Assembly (NCBI GenBank): GCA_002724245.1
Contig: PBOG01000094.1
Location: 5,396-50,703, forward strand
DNA: 45,308 nucleotides
Origin: Planctomycetaceae bacterium
GTDB taxonomy: Bacteria > Planctomycetota > Planctomycetia > Pirellulales > Pirellulaceae
Reading direction: 5' to 3'
Under the pieces are notes generated by a model. It saw only the letters and a list, made by a program, of their open reading frames with translations, had not been told where the DNA came from and did not search any database. The translations under genes were made by a program, and so were the position numbers. Position 1 is the stretch's first letter, and each line of letters opens with the position of its first letter. Below are positions 24,745-33,296 of the stretch, piece after piece.

Positions 24745-24771
24745 TTGGCGCTCCGCGCCGGCGTGCGCCAA
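24745..24771. repeat. Inverted repeat in divergent promoter region
   Basis: TTGGCGC (24745-24751) and GCGCCAA (24765-24771) are perfect inverted copies with a 13-base GC-rich spacer. They lie between the start of the hypothetical gene (minus, 24721) and the LEPR-XLL gene (plus, 24875). It is a candidate operator or leader hairpin; no T-run follows. Confidence 0.45.
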
Positions 24772-24874
24772 TAGATGGAGTTCTGGTGGGTCCTCAGAAT
24801 GACGGGAGGGAACGGGACGCGGTTTGGTGCCGTTTGCGCATGATTAAAAGTAACTCCTGTGGGGGGAAAGTAAA

Positions 24875-26428
24875 ATGGACAGGGACCTGGTCACACATCC
24901 AGCAAATGGACAAAGAATGGTCGAGCTGACTGGTCCTGGTCGCCGGGGGGGGAACTGCGAACGGGTTACCGCCCGGTGCTCACGTATGACCAGACGCAGC
25001 GTCAATGGATGTCGGGGCTCGCGCCGTGGCAGATCACACTGTGCCAAGCGTTGGCATTCGCGTCGGCCGCGTCAGCGGTTGGTGGAGGTGGAGCGACTGG
25101 AAAGTCGTGACTTATTGGCCGTTGATGCGGTTTCGCTGCCAGGCCAATTGTCAGATGGGCCAGCAGATGTGGCTGGCGAGGCAGATCGATGCGACGCGGA
25201 GGTGGCATTCGTGTCACTTGTCACAGCCAGCCCAGTCGTGGGCGAAAACGTGGTTGACGAAACCGAAACCCGCACCTGTCGATGGCCCGGTTTCCGCAGT
25301 CATCGCGCTCGATTGAACCCGTTGTCCATGGTTCTGCCACTGGCTGCGACTGATCCGGTGGCTCTGGATGGGGTTTTGCATCAGCCGTGCGATACGGCAG
25401 GAATCGAAGCGCCGTGGCAGATGGAATCACGATGGAGCCACTGTGCAGATCCAGATCGGGCAGTGGCGAATGTGGATGTCTCTCTGGCGGAGCTGAGTCG
25501 CGTGGAGCCAATTTCTCTGGCCTCCTGGTTCGCGCCGCATCTACCTGCCTTGTTTCCGCCGCTGGCTCCGGTTTCACCTGAGGATTGGACGACGGTGTTC
25601 TCGCAGTGCTGCGCAGATCTGGAGGTCTGGGAAATTCCCGATGGATTGCTACTGCAGGCGAGTTTCGCTGATAATTTCGAGCAGTTTGCCAGTTGTGATT
25701 TGCGCACGGCGAGTGAATTCGTAGAGATTTTTCTTCAGCAGGCGGAGCAAGTTGTCGCGCAGTCGGATGTTGCCGACTGGCTGACTGGCGATGGGATACC
25801 CTCCTGGTTGGAGGCGGGAGCCCTGGCGGGCGGTGCGGCGGTCATCGGCACGACGGTTTGGTATGGATATCCAGAGTGGGAGAATCCAACGGTCGCAAGC
25901 GCTCTCGCTACGGACTGTGCGGAAAGTCTGGCGGGTTACCGTCTGGAATTACCCACGATCTTTGACGGCGGTCAAGCCACCTCGCTGCGTTGGCGGCTGC
26001 GCGGGGAATACTGGCCGTTTGGTCCCAGTGGTATTACTTGCCAAGATGACTCCGCGGCGATTGGATTTTCTGGGCGTGCCTGGTACCTCTCAGAACGGCA
26101 GGATGTTCAATGGACGGGCAACATTGCCCTGGGTTTTGACCAGACAGGAATACAGGCAGGGTATTTCGATCTGTCTGGCTCGTTTATCGAGAATCCATTA
26201 CGGATTGATCTGGTGGTGGCAGGTTCGTATGGAGACGGACCAGGTTTGGCCGATGGTGCGGGGCAGTTTTCAGTTGGTTTATCGGGTGGTGGGCCAGTGC
26301 CCTTGACCGTCGGGACGCGGCTGGACCGACTGCACTTCGCTGTGCGCATGGGATACGACTGCGCAGGGAGTCAACACGATCACCGCTCTGAATTTACCGT
26401 CAGCGGTTCGTTCAGAGCGGAGTACTGA
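24875..26428 (+). CDS. LEPR-XLL-type surface protein with possible C-terminal beta-barrel
   Basis: A 517-residue protein whose N-terminal region is very basic (residues 20-75 rich in Arg) and ends with VERLESRDLLAVD. This is the LExR-x-LL signature found near the N-terminus of many large planctomycete surface proteins and thought to act in their export or sorting. The middle is acidic and Trp/Pro rich with no known domain. A short hydrophobic glycine/alanine segment (EAGALAGGAAVIGTTVWYGY) precedes the last 190 residues, which alternate aromatic and polar residues as in beta-barrel or beta-sandwich proteins and end in FRAEY. The start at 24875 is supported by a GGGGGGAAAG sequence 4 bases upstream. 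It is smaller than most LEPR-XLL proteins. Function is unknown. Confidence 0.72.
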   Translation: MDRDLVTHPANGQRMVELTGPGRRGGNCERVTARCSRMTRRSVNGCRGSRRGRSHCAKRWHSRRPRQRLVEVERLESRDLLAVDAVSLPGQLSDGPADVAGEADRCDAEVAFVSLVTASPVVGENVVDETETRTCRWPGFRSHRARLNPLSMVLPLAATDPVALDGVLHQPCDTAGIEAPWQMESRWSHCADPDRAVANVDVSLAELSRVEPISLASWFAPHLPALFPPLAPVSPEDWTTVFSQCCADLEVWEIPDGLLLQASFADNFEQFASCDLRTASEFVEIFLQQAEQVVAQSDVADWLTGDGIPSWLEAGALAGGAAVIGTTVWYGYPEWENPTVASALATDCAESLAGYRLELPTIFDGGQATSLRWRLRGEYWPFGPSGITCQDDSAAIGFSGRAWYLSERQDVQWTGNIALGFDQTGIQAGYFDLSGSFIENPLRIDLVVAGSYGDGPGLADGAGQFSVGLSGGGPVPLTVGTRLDRLHFAVRMGYDCAGSQHDHRSEFTVSGSFRAEY

Positions 26429-26527
26429 GACATTTTGCGGCACGCTGAAGATCCGCCGTCGCATTGGACAATGAGGGGATAACTACCGCGTATCGTGGAG
26501 GTGGCTGCCGGTGCCGAGAGATTGGCA

Positions 26528-28279
26528 TCACCGATCCTGGGGAATCTTTTTTTCCAGCAATAAAGCTCGGGCATACTGGACAGGTGGTGATCCAAAGGAA
26601 AGGAGCCGGTCGTGGTACTCTCGCAAGCGAAACTCTTTTCCCCAGAGCTGTTCGGTTTCCCGCCGCAGATCAATGTGTTCCAAATAGCCCACAAAATAGG
26701 TGGAAAGCTGGGCCGAGGTGAGCTGTGCCCTGACCCATTTTCCAGCGGCTTCGCGTTCTTCCTGGAATGTGTCGTGCATCATCAGCCGCATCGCCTGTTC
26801 GCGCGTGATGCCTTCAGTGTGAATCGCCTGATCCAAGATGGCGTTGGCGATACCCCGCAGGTACCACTTCAACGCGATCAACCGCATCAGGGGATCGCCA
26901 TCCAGAAATCCTTCATTGGCCATCAGCTGTTCGGCGTAGACAGCCCAGCCTTCGATGAACACACCGGAAGCCAGCATTGCCCGCAATTGGCCAGGATAAC
27001 GATTTGAATGTGCCAGTTGCAGAAAATGGCCAGGCATCGCTTCGTGTACTGTGAGGTCATGAATTGAACGGATGTTGTATTCGCGCAAAAAGGATTGGAC
27101 CTGCGCGTCAGTCCAATGAGCTGGCAGAGGTGCCACTGCATAGAATGTCTTTTGACCGACATCCAGCGGACCAGGTGAGTCACAATATGCCAATGCGATG
27201 CCGCGCTGAAATTCAGGCATCACGATAATTTCCAGGGGGTCTGGCAGGACCGTAACCAGATCCTTGGACTTGACGAACTCGGTTGTGATTTGCAGGGATT
27301 TTCTGGCGATGGAGACGATCTGGTCGCGCTGGGGTACATCCTGGTATGCCATTTCCAGGCACGCCCGAATGATTGCCTGACGATAGGCCGCAGTGGGTTG
27401 CTCGGGGAATTCCGTAAAAGGGTATTGTTTCCGGTACAGCGGCTTGGCGATCTGATACATTTCCTGGCGCACGCGAGCCAATTCGGATTCGGCACGCTGC
27501 CGAATTTGGGTTCGTGACAGGGGTGTTTGCAAAGTGAAGCGTAGCTTTTCGTCGTAGCGTTCTGGCCCCAGTCGAAATTCACCATTGGCATTGGGAAGTA
27601 GTCGATTTTCCAGCCACTGCTGGTGTTGCTCAACAACTTCCTGTGCTCGTTGCATTGCTTGCTGAAGTCGGTTGAGTTCTGCCGCATTCAGCTCTTGCAG
27701 TCGTGGTCGGACCATATTGTCCAGAATGCTCAAGACGCCTCGATTTTGTTTGACCGCAGTCTCAGCATGGATTCTGGGGACACGTTGCGGTTGTAGTGTT
27801 GCCTGGATTTGTTCAAACAGCTTGGGGAATTTCTCCAGGCGGTCGGCCACATGTGACAGACGCTGAGCGAGAGGCGCAAAGTCCCGCGCCATCAGACCGT
27901 AAATCGAGCTGCCAGCCAATTCGGTATAGAGCAGCGGATTCCAGGCCCAATCGGCTAACTGGCCAGTCTGCCACAGAACGGTTTCTAATCTGTGCTGAAG
28001 CAGTGCGTAGTCGACTTGATTGGACCGTGATAGTTGTTTGCGATCGACGTCTGCCAGGGCATCCAGCATTTGTTGATGAAAATTCCTGGAACGCGCGCGG
28101 GCTGTAGAACTGAGATCGTCCAGCTGGCTGTCGAAACGGTGGTCACCCAGTGTCGTGGCGTGTACCGGAGATAGTGCGGGAGACTCGTCCACATAGCGTT
28201 TCGCCAGCTCCCTGAAACGATTGTCCATTGGCGTCTGGTGCATGAGGGCTGCGCAGAGAAGAAGAGTCGATGGTGCCAT
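26528..28279 (-). CDS. DUF885 family protein (putative metal-dependent hydrolase)
   Basis: The product (583 residues from the ATG at 28279) belongs to the DUF885 family, helical proteins distantly related to zinc carboxypeptidases. The zinc-type motif is HEAMPGHFLQL, with a downstream GVFIEGWAVYAEQLM whose glutamate is placed as third ligand, and LRGIANAILDQAIHTEG following. Family members are often exported; a short hydrophobic start (PSTLLLCAALMHQ) is present but is not a strong signal peptide. GGGGGA precedes this ATG by 8 bases, while the longer frame from 28366 would overlap the upstream gene. It follows the amino-acid permease with a 35-base gap, so peptide hydrolysis and amino-acid uptake may be linked, which is inference. 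Confidence 0.85.
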   Translation of the reverse strand: MAPSTLLLCAALMHQTPMDNRFRELAKRYVDESPALSPVHATTLGDHRFDSQLDDLSSTARARSRNFHQQMLDALADVDRKQLSRSNQVDYALLQHRLETVLWQTGQLADWAWNPLLYTELAGSSIYGLMARDFAPLAQRLSHVADRLEKFPKLFEQIQATLQPQRVPRIHAETAVKQNRGVLSILDNMVRPRLQELNAAELNRLQQAMQRAQEVVEQHQQWLENRLLPNANGEFRLGPERYDEKLRFTLQTPLSRTQIRQRAESELARVRQEMYQIAKPLYRKQYPFTEFPEQPTAAYRQAIIRACLEMAYQDVPQRDQIVSIARKSLQITTEFVKSKDLVTVLPDPLEIIVMPEFQRGIALAYCDSPGPLDVGQKTFYAVAPLPAHWTDAQVQSFLREYNIRSIHDLTVHEAMPGHFLQLAHSNRYPGQLRAMLASGVFIEGWAVYAEQLMANEGFLDGDPLMRLIALKWYLRGIANAILDQAIHTEGITREQAMRLMMHDTFQEEREAAGKWVRAQLTSAQLSTYFVGYLEHIDLRRETEQLWGKEFRLREYHDRLLSFGSPPVQYARALLLEKKIPQDR

Positions 28280-28314
28280 TACAAAATCCCCCACAAGGAA
28301 AACCAAAATACCGG

Positions 28315-29904
28315 TCAAGCGTCTGTGTTTTCTGGTGTTGGTGATTGGAGTTTTTGGTACATCCAATAGACCGGGAGGCCTAAAGCGATAATGACCAGGC
28401 CCATGCGGGATTCCAACGGGTTGGTCAGGTAGATCTGCCCCAAAAACCAGATGTATACCAGCAGGAATGCCAGGGGGACCCAGGGATAACCGAAGGTGCG
28501 GTAGGGGCGCGGTAAATCAGGTCGACGGATTCGCAGTACCACCACTGCAGCAACACCCAGAGCATAGAAAATGCTGGCTGAGAAGATGACAAAATTGGTG
28601 AACAGGGCAAACAGTGAGTCGTTGCGCAAGCTGTCGAGAATCCGCGGCCAGAGTCCTTTGTTGTCGAATGGTGGCGCTACTTCTGCGAGCACTGTTGCGG
28701 CTTCGATTTGTTCTGCACTGTTTGCTGGCATGGGGCTGTCTGCTGAAGTGGAGGGGCTGGCAGGAGTTGCTTGTTCTTCTCCGCCGACCCAGTGCTTGCC
28801 GACACCGGCGACGACGATCAACAAGATTGCCATGCCAGCCATCAGGGCGATCGCGGCGGCGGGAGTGCGGAACTTTTCATGAACACGCCCCAGAGTCGCA
28901 AAGAAAACGCGATCGCGACCCATGGCAAAAGAAGTCCTCGGCACGGTCAGCAAATTCGTATTGATGGCGCCGAAGGTGCTACACATGATGACTACAGAGA
29001 TTGCGGCGGCGCCATACCGACCGAGGAGTTTGCCGACCATTCGTTCGGCCACGTGATCTCCGGCCGCTCGCATTTCCTCCATGGACAACACACCGTGGTA
29101 GGCGAGATTGGCTGCGAGATAGAGTGTGATCAGAATCCCGATGCCGGCGATCAGGGCAAAGGGAATGTTGCGTTGCGGCTCCCGCACTTCTTCTGCCAGG
29201 GGTGTGACACCGTGCCAACCGTTGTAGGCCCACATCACGGCCAATAATACCGTACCAATCTGGCCAGCCAGACTCGGGTAATGAGGGTCTATTCGCGAGC
29301 CGTAATTAGCCCATTCCACTGAAGTTTCGAGAAAGGGTAGTAGCACGAAGGGGGTCAGGGCGACGAGACCAAGAAAACCAGCCTTGACCAGCGTAAACAT
29401 CATCTGCAGTCGACCACCCCAGACAACCCCCAGAATATTTACCAGTGCCATACTGCCGATCATCACGGCCGCCATGCTGATCTCTGCAAACAGTGAGGGA
29501 TCCCAGCCGATCGCGTTGGCAAAGGAGCCGATGAAGGCGACGGCCAGTGCGGCGCATCCTGCTGGTGTACCAAACAAGACGATGTTCCAGCCACAAAGAA
29601 AGGCAACGGGTTTACCATAGGCTTCTCGCAGGTAGACATAGAGTCCCCCTGCCTGGGGAAACATGGAAGACAATTCAGCGAAGCAGAGACCGCCCAGGAT
29701 GCAGAGAATTCCGCCGGTGATCCACATCGCCAGAATCAAGCGAAAGTCACCGGTCGCGTCGGCGATCGCACCAGGCTTGAGAAAAATGCCGGATCCGATC
29801 ACGTTGCCGACAACAACAGCGATTGCAATTCGCGGTCCCAGGGCCCGCACTAAACGAGGCTGGTTGCTTCTGGTTTCAGGAGTCGACGGGTTTTCTGACG
29901 GCAT
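28315..29904 (-). CDS. APC-family amino acid permease
   Basis: This 529-residue membrane protein is an amino acid-polyamine-organocation transporter. The first helix carries the substrate-binding signature VVVGNVIGSGIFLKPG; the AELSSMFPQAGGLYVYLREAYG and GWNIVLFG segments follow, and about twelve hydrophobic helices can be counted. A 70-residue hydrophilic insertion (about 380-450) rich in Ala, Ser and Pro separates late helices. The GSGIF motif and overall length fit the LAT-like/YfnA-type group, importing or exchanging amino acids across the inner membrane. It is the first gene of a minus-strand pair with DUF885 and is divergent from the pterin dehydratase gene across 501 bases. Confidence 0.9.
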   Translation of the reverse strand: MPSENPSTPETRSNQPRLVRALGPRIAIAVVVGNVIGSGIFLKPGAIADATGDFRLILAMWITGGILCILGGLCFAELSSMFPQAGGLYVYLREAYGKPVAFLCGWNIVLFGTPAGCAALAVAFIGSFANAIGWDPSLFAEISMAAVMIGSMALVNILGVVWGGRLQMMFTLVKAGFLGLVALTPFVLLPFLETSVEWANYGSRIDPHYPSLAGQIGTVLLAVMWAYNGWHGVTPLAEEVREPQRNIPFALIAGIGILITLYLAANLAYHGVLSMEEMRAAGDHVAERMVGKLLGRYGAAAISVVIMCSTFGAINTNLLTVPRTSFAMGRDRVFFATLGRVHEKFRTPAAAIALMAGMAILLIVVAGVGKHWVGGEEQATPASPSTSADSPMPANSAEQIEAATVLAEVAPPFDNKGLWPRILDSLRNDSLFALFTNFVIFSASIFYALGVAAVVVLRIRRPDLPRPYRTFGYPWVPLAFLLVYIWFLGQIYLTNPLESRMGLVIIALGLPVYWMYQKLQSPTPENTDA

Positions 29905-30055
29905 AGTGCTGTGAGTGGAAACAGATCAGGAAAAAGTGGGCAGGTATCTGCCACCTGGTCACCATCTCAGGTGAGCATCATCCTATGGGTTCTGGACGCG
30001 TTCGGCGAGCATCCTCCGGTTGATGGGCTGTGCCCGCTGCCTTGCAGCACGACTG

Positions 30056-30075
30056 GGATCCGGTTAATCGGATCC
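30056..30075. repeat. Perfect hairpin upstream of the APC permease
   Basis: GGATCCG (30056-30062) and CGGATCC (30069-30075) are perfect inverted copies with a 6-base loop, lying between two copies of a 12-bp direct repeat about 150 bases upstream of the permease start. No T-run follows on either strand, so it is not a standard terminator. Confidence 0.5.
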
Positions 30076-30181
30076 GGGGCGCACCCTCTGACTGCCGTGA
30101 AACCGATTGCCTTGCAGCATACGGCAGGTCTTCCGGGACTGCATCGATGAGGTGATTGGATGGCCGTTTCGCGATCCGCAA

Positions 30182-30203
30182 TTTGTGTACAATTTGTCTA
30201 CAA
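30182..30203. promoter_or_regulatory. Tandem TTGT-N2-ACAA boxes, candidate operator
   Basis: Two 11-bp units, TTTGTGTACAA (30182-30192) and TTTGTCTACAA (30193-30203), follow each other directly and differ at one base. Each contains an inverted TTGT/ACAA half-site pair, and the 11-bp phase puts both on one face of the helix. This is typical of a dimeric repressor site. The regulator is unknown. Confidence 0.45.
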
Positions 30204-30405
30204 AACCGGATGCGGCGCACGGTCTTTTCCAGAACGGCCACTCTTTCGGAGCGTGCGACCAACTGTGAAAGACCCGCACTCGGACCAAGACGTACCACAG
30301 ACTTTGATAGATGGGTGCGAAGTGCCTGGGTCCGTTCCTGGGATGCAGTACGTTTTCATTACTGATTTCAAACATGCGAGACATTGATACAGGAGATTTA
30401 CAGTC

Positions 30406-30768
30406 ATGCGGGTACAAGCCGTTGAAGAACTTGTTGGCAAACGCTGCCAGCCGTGCGAAGGAGGTGTGGAACCTTACACACTCGAGGACTCACGTCGACA
30501 GTTAGTGGATCTCAATGGCTGGTCGCTGACGGCAGATGGCCAGCGCATTCGGAAAGAATGGAAAGTCAAAAACTTCATGTCGGCGATGGAGTTTTTCAAT
30601 CGTGTGGCTGAAGTTGCCGAAGGCGATGGACACCACCCCGATTTACATGTGTCCGGATATCGCAATGTAACGATCGAATTGTGGACCCATGCCATCGGCG
30701 GATTGAGCGAAAACGACTTCATACTGGCCGCCAAAATCGATCAGGTGCCCATCGAACTAGTCAGCTGA
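30406..30768 (+). CDS. Pterin-4-alpha-carbinolamine dehydratase
   Basis: This 120-residue protein dehydrates 4a-hydroxytetrahydropterin, recycling the pterin cofactor of aromatic amino acid hydroxylases. The active-site region is unmistakable: GDGHHPDLHVSGYRNV (His76, His77 and His81), followed by ELWTHAIGGLSENDF with the second histidine cluster and the conserved Asp, then AAKID. The start at 30406 has GGAG 11 bases upstream. No phenylalanine hydroxylase is nearby; bacterial members also occur without one, possibly acting on molybdopterin or folate-type pterins. The sulfatase gene follows after 65 bases on the same strand, which could be an operon without an obvious functional link. Confidence 0.93.
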   Translation: MRVQAVEELVGKRCQPCEGGVEPYTLEDSRRQLVDLNGWSLTADGQRIRKEWKVKNFMSAMEFFNRVAEVAEGDGHHPDLHVSGYRNVTIELWTHAIGGLSENDFILAAKIDQVPIELVS

Positions 30769-30833
30769 CCGGTTTGTTCTGGTGGTCAGTTGGGTGGTTT
30801 GAGTATCCCGGTCTTGTGAGGGGGAATCACATC

Positions 30834-32474
30834 GTGCCACGCCTGCTCTGTTTGCTGGTTGCCTGCTGGGCCCTGGGGCTTCCTGCTGGACTTGCCGCAG
30901 CGGATGCCGGCAAATTGAATGTATTGTGGATTACGGTGGAGGACATGAGCCCTCGTCTAGGGTGTTACGGTGACCGGACTGTGCCGACGCCGAACGTCGA
31001 TCGGTTGGCGCAGCAGGGAGTGCGTTTTACTCGAGCCTTTGGTGTGTATGGTGTTTGTGCACCGAATCGGCACACGTTGATTCTGGGTATGTACCCGCAC
31101 TCCACCGGGGGAATGGCCATGCGTACATGGAAGCGAACCGCTGCGTTGGAGCAGATTACGGATCCGAAATTACTGGCCATTCCTACCTATGAAGCAACGC
31201 CGCCACCTGCAGCCCGGTGTTTCACGGAGTATCTCAGAGCCGCCGGTTATTATTGCACGAACAATGCCAAGACCGATTATCAGTTTCGAACGCCTGTAAC
31301 CGCCTGGGACGAGAGTGGCAAACAGGCCCACTGGCGCAATCGTCCCGCGAAGACAACACCGTTCTTCGCAGTATTCAATCTTACGGTGACTCACGAAAGC
31401 GGTATTTTTCGCCAGCGGTCACCGCGCGTCACTGATCCGTCAGCGGTGACTTTACCCCCCTATTACCCGGATAGCGAGGTGCTGCGCGGGGATCTGGCGC
31501 GGCATTATGACAACATTGCGGCTATGGATCGGAAGGTTGGGCAGTTACTCAAGGAACTGGCCGAGGACGGATTGTTGAATGAGACCGTTGTTTTCTTTTT
31601 TAGTGATCATGGAGACGGTTTGCCACGGATGAAACGTTGGGTTTATGACTCAGGTATTCACGTGCCTTTGATTATTCGCTGGCCTGATGCAGATCGTGGT
31701 GGTGAGGTCTCTGGACAACTGGTGAGCTTTGTTGATTTTGCTCCTGCCATGCTCTCTCTCTTGGGTCTCCAGATCCCAGAACACATGCAGGGTCGGGCTT
31801 TCCTGGGATCGCAAAAAGGTCCCGAACGGAGTTACGTGTTTGCCTCGCGAGACCGGATGGATCCAGCGCCCGAAACGATTCGAGCGGTCCGCGATAAGCG
31901 GTTTAAATACGTCCGAAACTACCGGCCGGATTTGCCCTACATTGGATTTATTCCGTATCGCGATCGGTCTGCCGGGATGCAGGAACTACTACGTTTGATC
32001 AAGGACGATCGATTGGGAGAATCACAGTGGCAATTCACTGCGCTCCGAAAGCCGTTGGAAGAGTTGTATGACACGCAGACAGACCCACACGAAATCCGGA
32101 ACCTGGCCGCGGATTCAAAGTACTATCCCAAACTGGCAGAGTTGCGCGCAGCACACGCGCGTTGGACTCAGCGTGTCAAGGATCTCGGCCACCTTCCCGA
32201 AGTGGATTTGGTGCGGAAGCTGTGGCCACCCCTGGGGGTGCAGCCAACCACCGCAGCCCCAAGAATGACGATTGTTCGGCAAGGCGATTCTGATGTCCGC
32301 GTGGCACTCGAGTCTTCCACACCAGGTGCTTCGATCGCGTTTCGTTTGCGTCGCCACACACGTTGGCACCTCTACAGCGAGTCCGTTGTCGTTCCGCTGG
32401 GATCCACGATCTGGACCCGAGCGCATCGCCTGGGCTGGAAACCGAGCTCTGTTGTCAAGCAGAACGTACCCTGA
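30834..32474 (+). CDS. Exported sulfatase (formylglycine type)
   Basis: From a GTG at 30834 the protein has 546 residues and begins with a signal peptide (PRLLCLLVACWALGLPAGLA, cleavage after AAA). The alkaline-phosphatase-fold sulfatase core follows: metal-binding WITVEDMSPRLGCYG, the active-site GVCAPNRHTLILG with Cys79 as the residue to be converted to formylglycine, and FFFSDHGDGLPRMKRWVY carrying the second metal site. The C-terminal part includes ELYDTQTDPHEIRNLA, common in this family. GAGGGG precedes the GTG; the longer frame overlaps the pterin gene. It should hydrolyse sulfate esters, most likely of sulfated polysaccharides, outside the cytoplasm. The substrate is unknown. Asn takes the place of the usual Ser in the C-x-P-S-R core. 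Confidence 0.9.
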   Translation: MPRLLCLLVACWALGLPAGLAAADAGKLNVLWITVEDMSPRLGCYGDRTVPTPNVDRLAQQGVRFTRAFGVYGVCAPNRHTLILGMYPHSTGGMAMRTWKRTAALEQITDPKLLAIPTYEATPPPAARCFTEYLRAAGYYCTNNAKTDYQFRTPVTAWDESGKQAHWRNRPAKTTPFFAVFNLTVTHESGIFRQRSPRVTDPSAVTLPPYYPDSEVLRGDLARHYDNIAAMDRKVGQLLKELAEDGLLNETVVFFFSDHGDGLPRMKRWVYDSGIHVPLIIRWPDADRGGEVSGQLVSFVDFAPAMLSLLGLQIPEHMQGRAFLGSQKGPERSYVFASRDRMDPAPETIRAVRDKRFKYVRNYRPDLPYIGFIPYRDRSAGMQELLRLIKDDRLGESQWQFTALRKPLEELYDTQTDPHEIRNLAADSKYYPKLAELRAAHARWTQRVKDLGHLPEVDLVRKLWPPLGVQPTTAAPRMTIVRQGDSDVRVALESSTPGASIAFRLRRHTRWHLYSESVVVPLGSTIWTRAHRLGWKPSSVVKQNVP

Positions 32475-32711
32475 CGCGTCCGCTGTGGAGTTGGCGCAGA
32501 CTAGCCGTCGACAGACCGATTCAACAGATACGCATTGGGTTGGCAAGTGCCTGAAAAGTTGCCTGGCAGGTGTGGCGCGTCTTGCCAGCCTCATAGTTGT
32601 GCGCATAGAACGGGTGATCCATTCTCGTTACAATCCATGACTTTCGTAATCTGGTGGCCGGCACGCAGGCGGGTCGATTGAAATCACAAGAAACGGGTTG
32701 GGGAGAGCAGT

Positions 32712-33155
32712 ATGTGTCCTGAAAATGGTCAATCCAGCAGTGCCGAAGAGTCGCCGTCGTCTTTATACGAGCGACTTGGTGGCGTCTATTCGATTGCTCC
32801 GGTCGTCGATGATTTTATCGACCGTATCATGGATGATCCACGTGTGAATGCGAATCCACGGGTTGACGAAGCGCACCATCGCGTCTCGCGTTCTGGATTC
32901 AAGTACCTGGTTACGGAAATGGTCTGCTGGGCGAGTGGAGGGCCCCAGAGTTATACGGGGCGATCGATGTATGATTCCCATGCCCATCTGGAGATTACGG
33001 AGTCCGAATGGGGATTTTTTATGGAAGATTTGGCAACGACGTTTGATCAGTTTGAATTGCCATCAAGCGAACGCGCTGAATTGGTTTCCATCGTAGAGAG
33101 TACGAAACCCGAGATTGTGCTTGCCGAACATGACGAGCGGCGTACTGCGAGCTGA
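32712..33155 (+). CDS. Truncated hemoglobin, group I-like
   Basis: A 147-residue heme protein of the 2-on-2 globin family. It shows the N-terminal SLYERLGGVYSIAPVVDDF helix pair, the PRVDEAHHRVSRSGFKYL region, and QSYTGRSMYDSHAHLEITESEW with His90 as proximal heme ligand. The YTG-x-x-M pattern before the proximal histidine places it in group I. Such proteins bind oxygen or nitric oxide in the cytoplasm and often detoxify NO. The start at 32712 follows GGGGAGAG by 4 bases. The gene stands alone, 237 bases after the sulfatase and 141 before the PPC gene. The family call is firm; the physiological ligand is not known. Confidence 0.88.
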   Translation: MCPENGQSSSAEESPSSLYERLGGVYSIAPVVDDFIDRIMDDPRVNANPRVDEAHHRVSRSGFKYLVTEMVCWASGGPQSYTGRSMYDSHAHLEITESEWGFFMEDLATTFDQFELPSSERAELVSIVESTKPEIVLAEHDERRTAS

Positions 33156-33207
33156 CCGGCAGGGGCCAGGCGATTTGCCTTCAGCGTTCCAGTGATTAAC
33201 TGCTTTC

Positions 33208-33237
33208 TTGGATTCTCGGGAACCCGTCTGTTAGAAT
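33208..33237 (+). promoter_or_regulatory. Possible sigma70-type promoter for the PPC-domain gene
   Basis: TTGGAT (33208-33213) and TAGAAT (33232-33237) are separated by 18 bases and lie about 60 bases upstream of the start at 33297. The spacer contains CGGGAACCCG, whose CGGG and CCCG arms are inverted and could be an operator. Confidence 0.4.
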
Positions 33238-33296
33238 CGCCTGCAGTGTAAAAGTTGCCAGGTCACGTTCAGAAACCACCTGCGGAGAGCACTGCC

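Larger units (their letters stand above)
29905..30405. other. Divergent intergenic region with repeats, no gene
   Basis: This 501-base region separates the APC permease from the pterin dehydratase gene. I saw no protein or known RNA. It holds a 12-bp direct repeat TGCCTTGCAGCA (30038-30049 and 30108-30119), a hairpin between them, and a pair of TTGT-N2-ACAA boxes at 30183-30202, listed separately. Confidence 0.5.
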
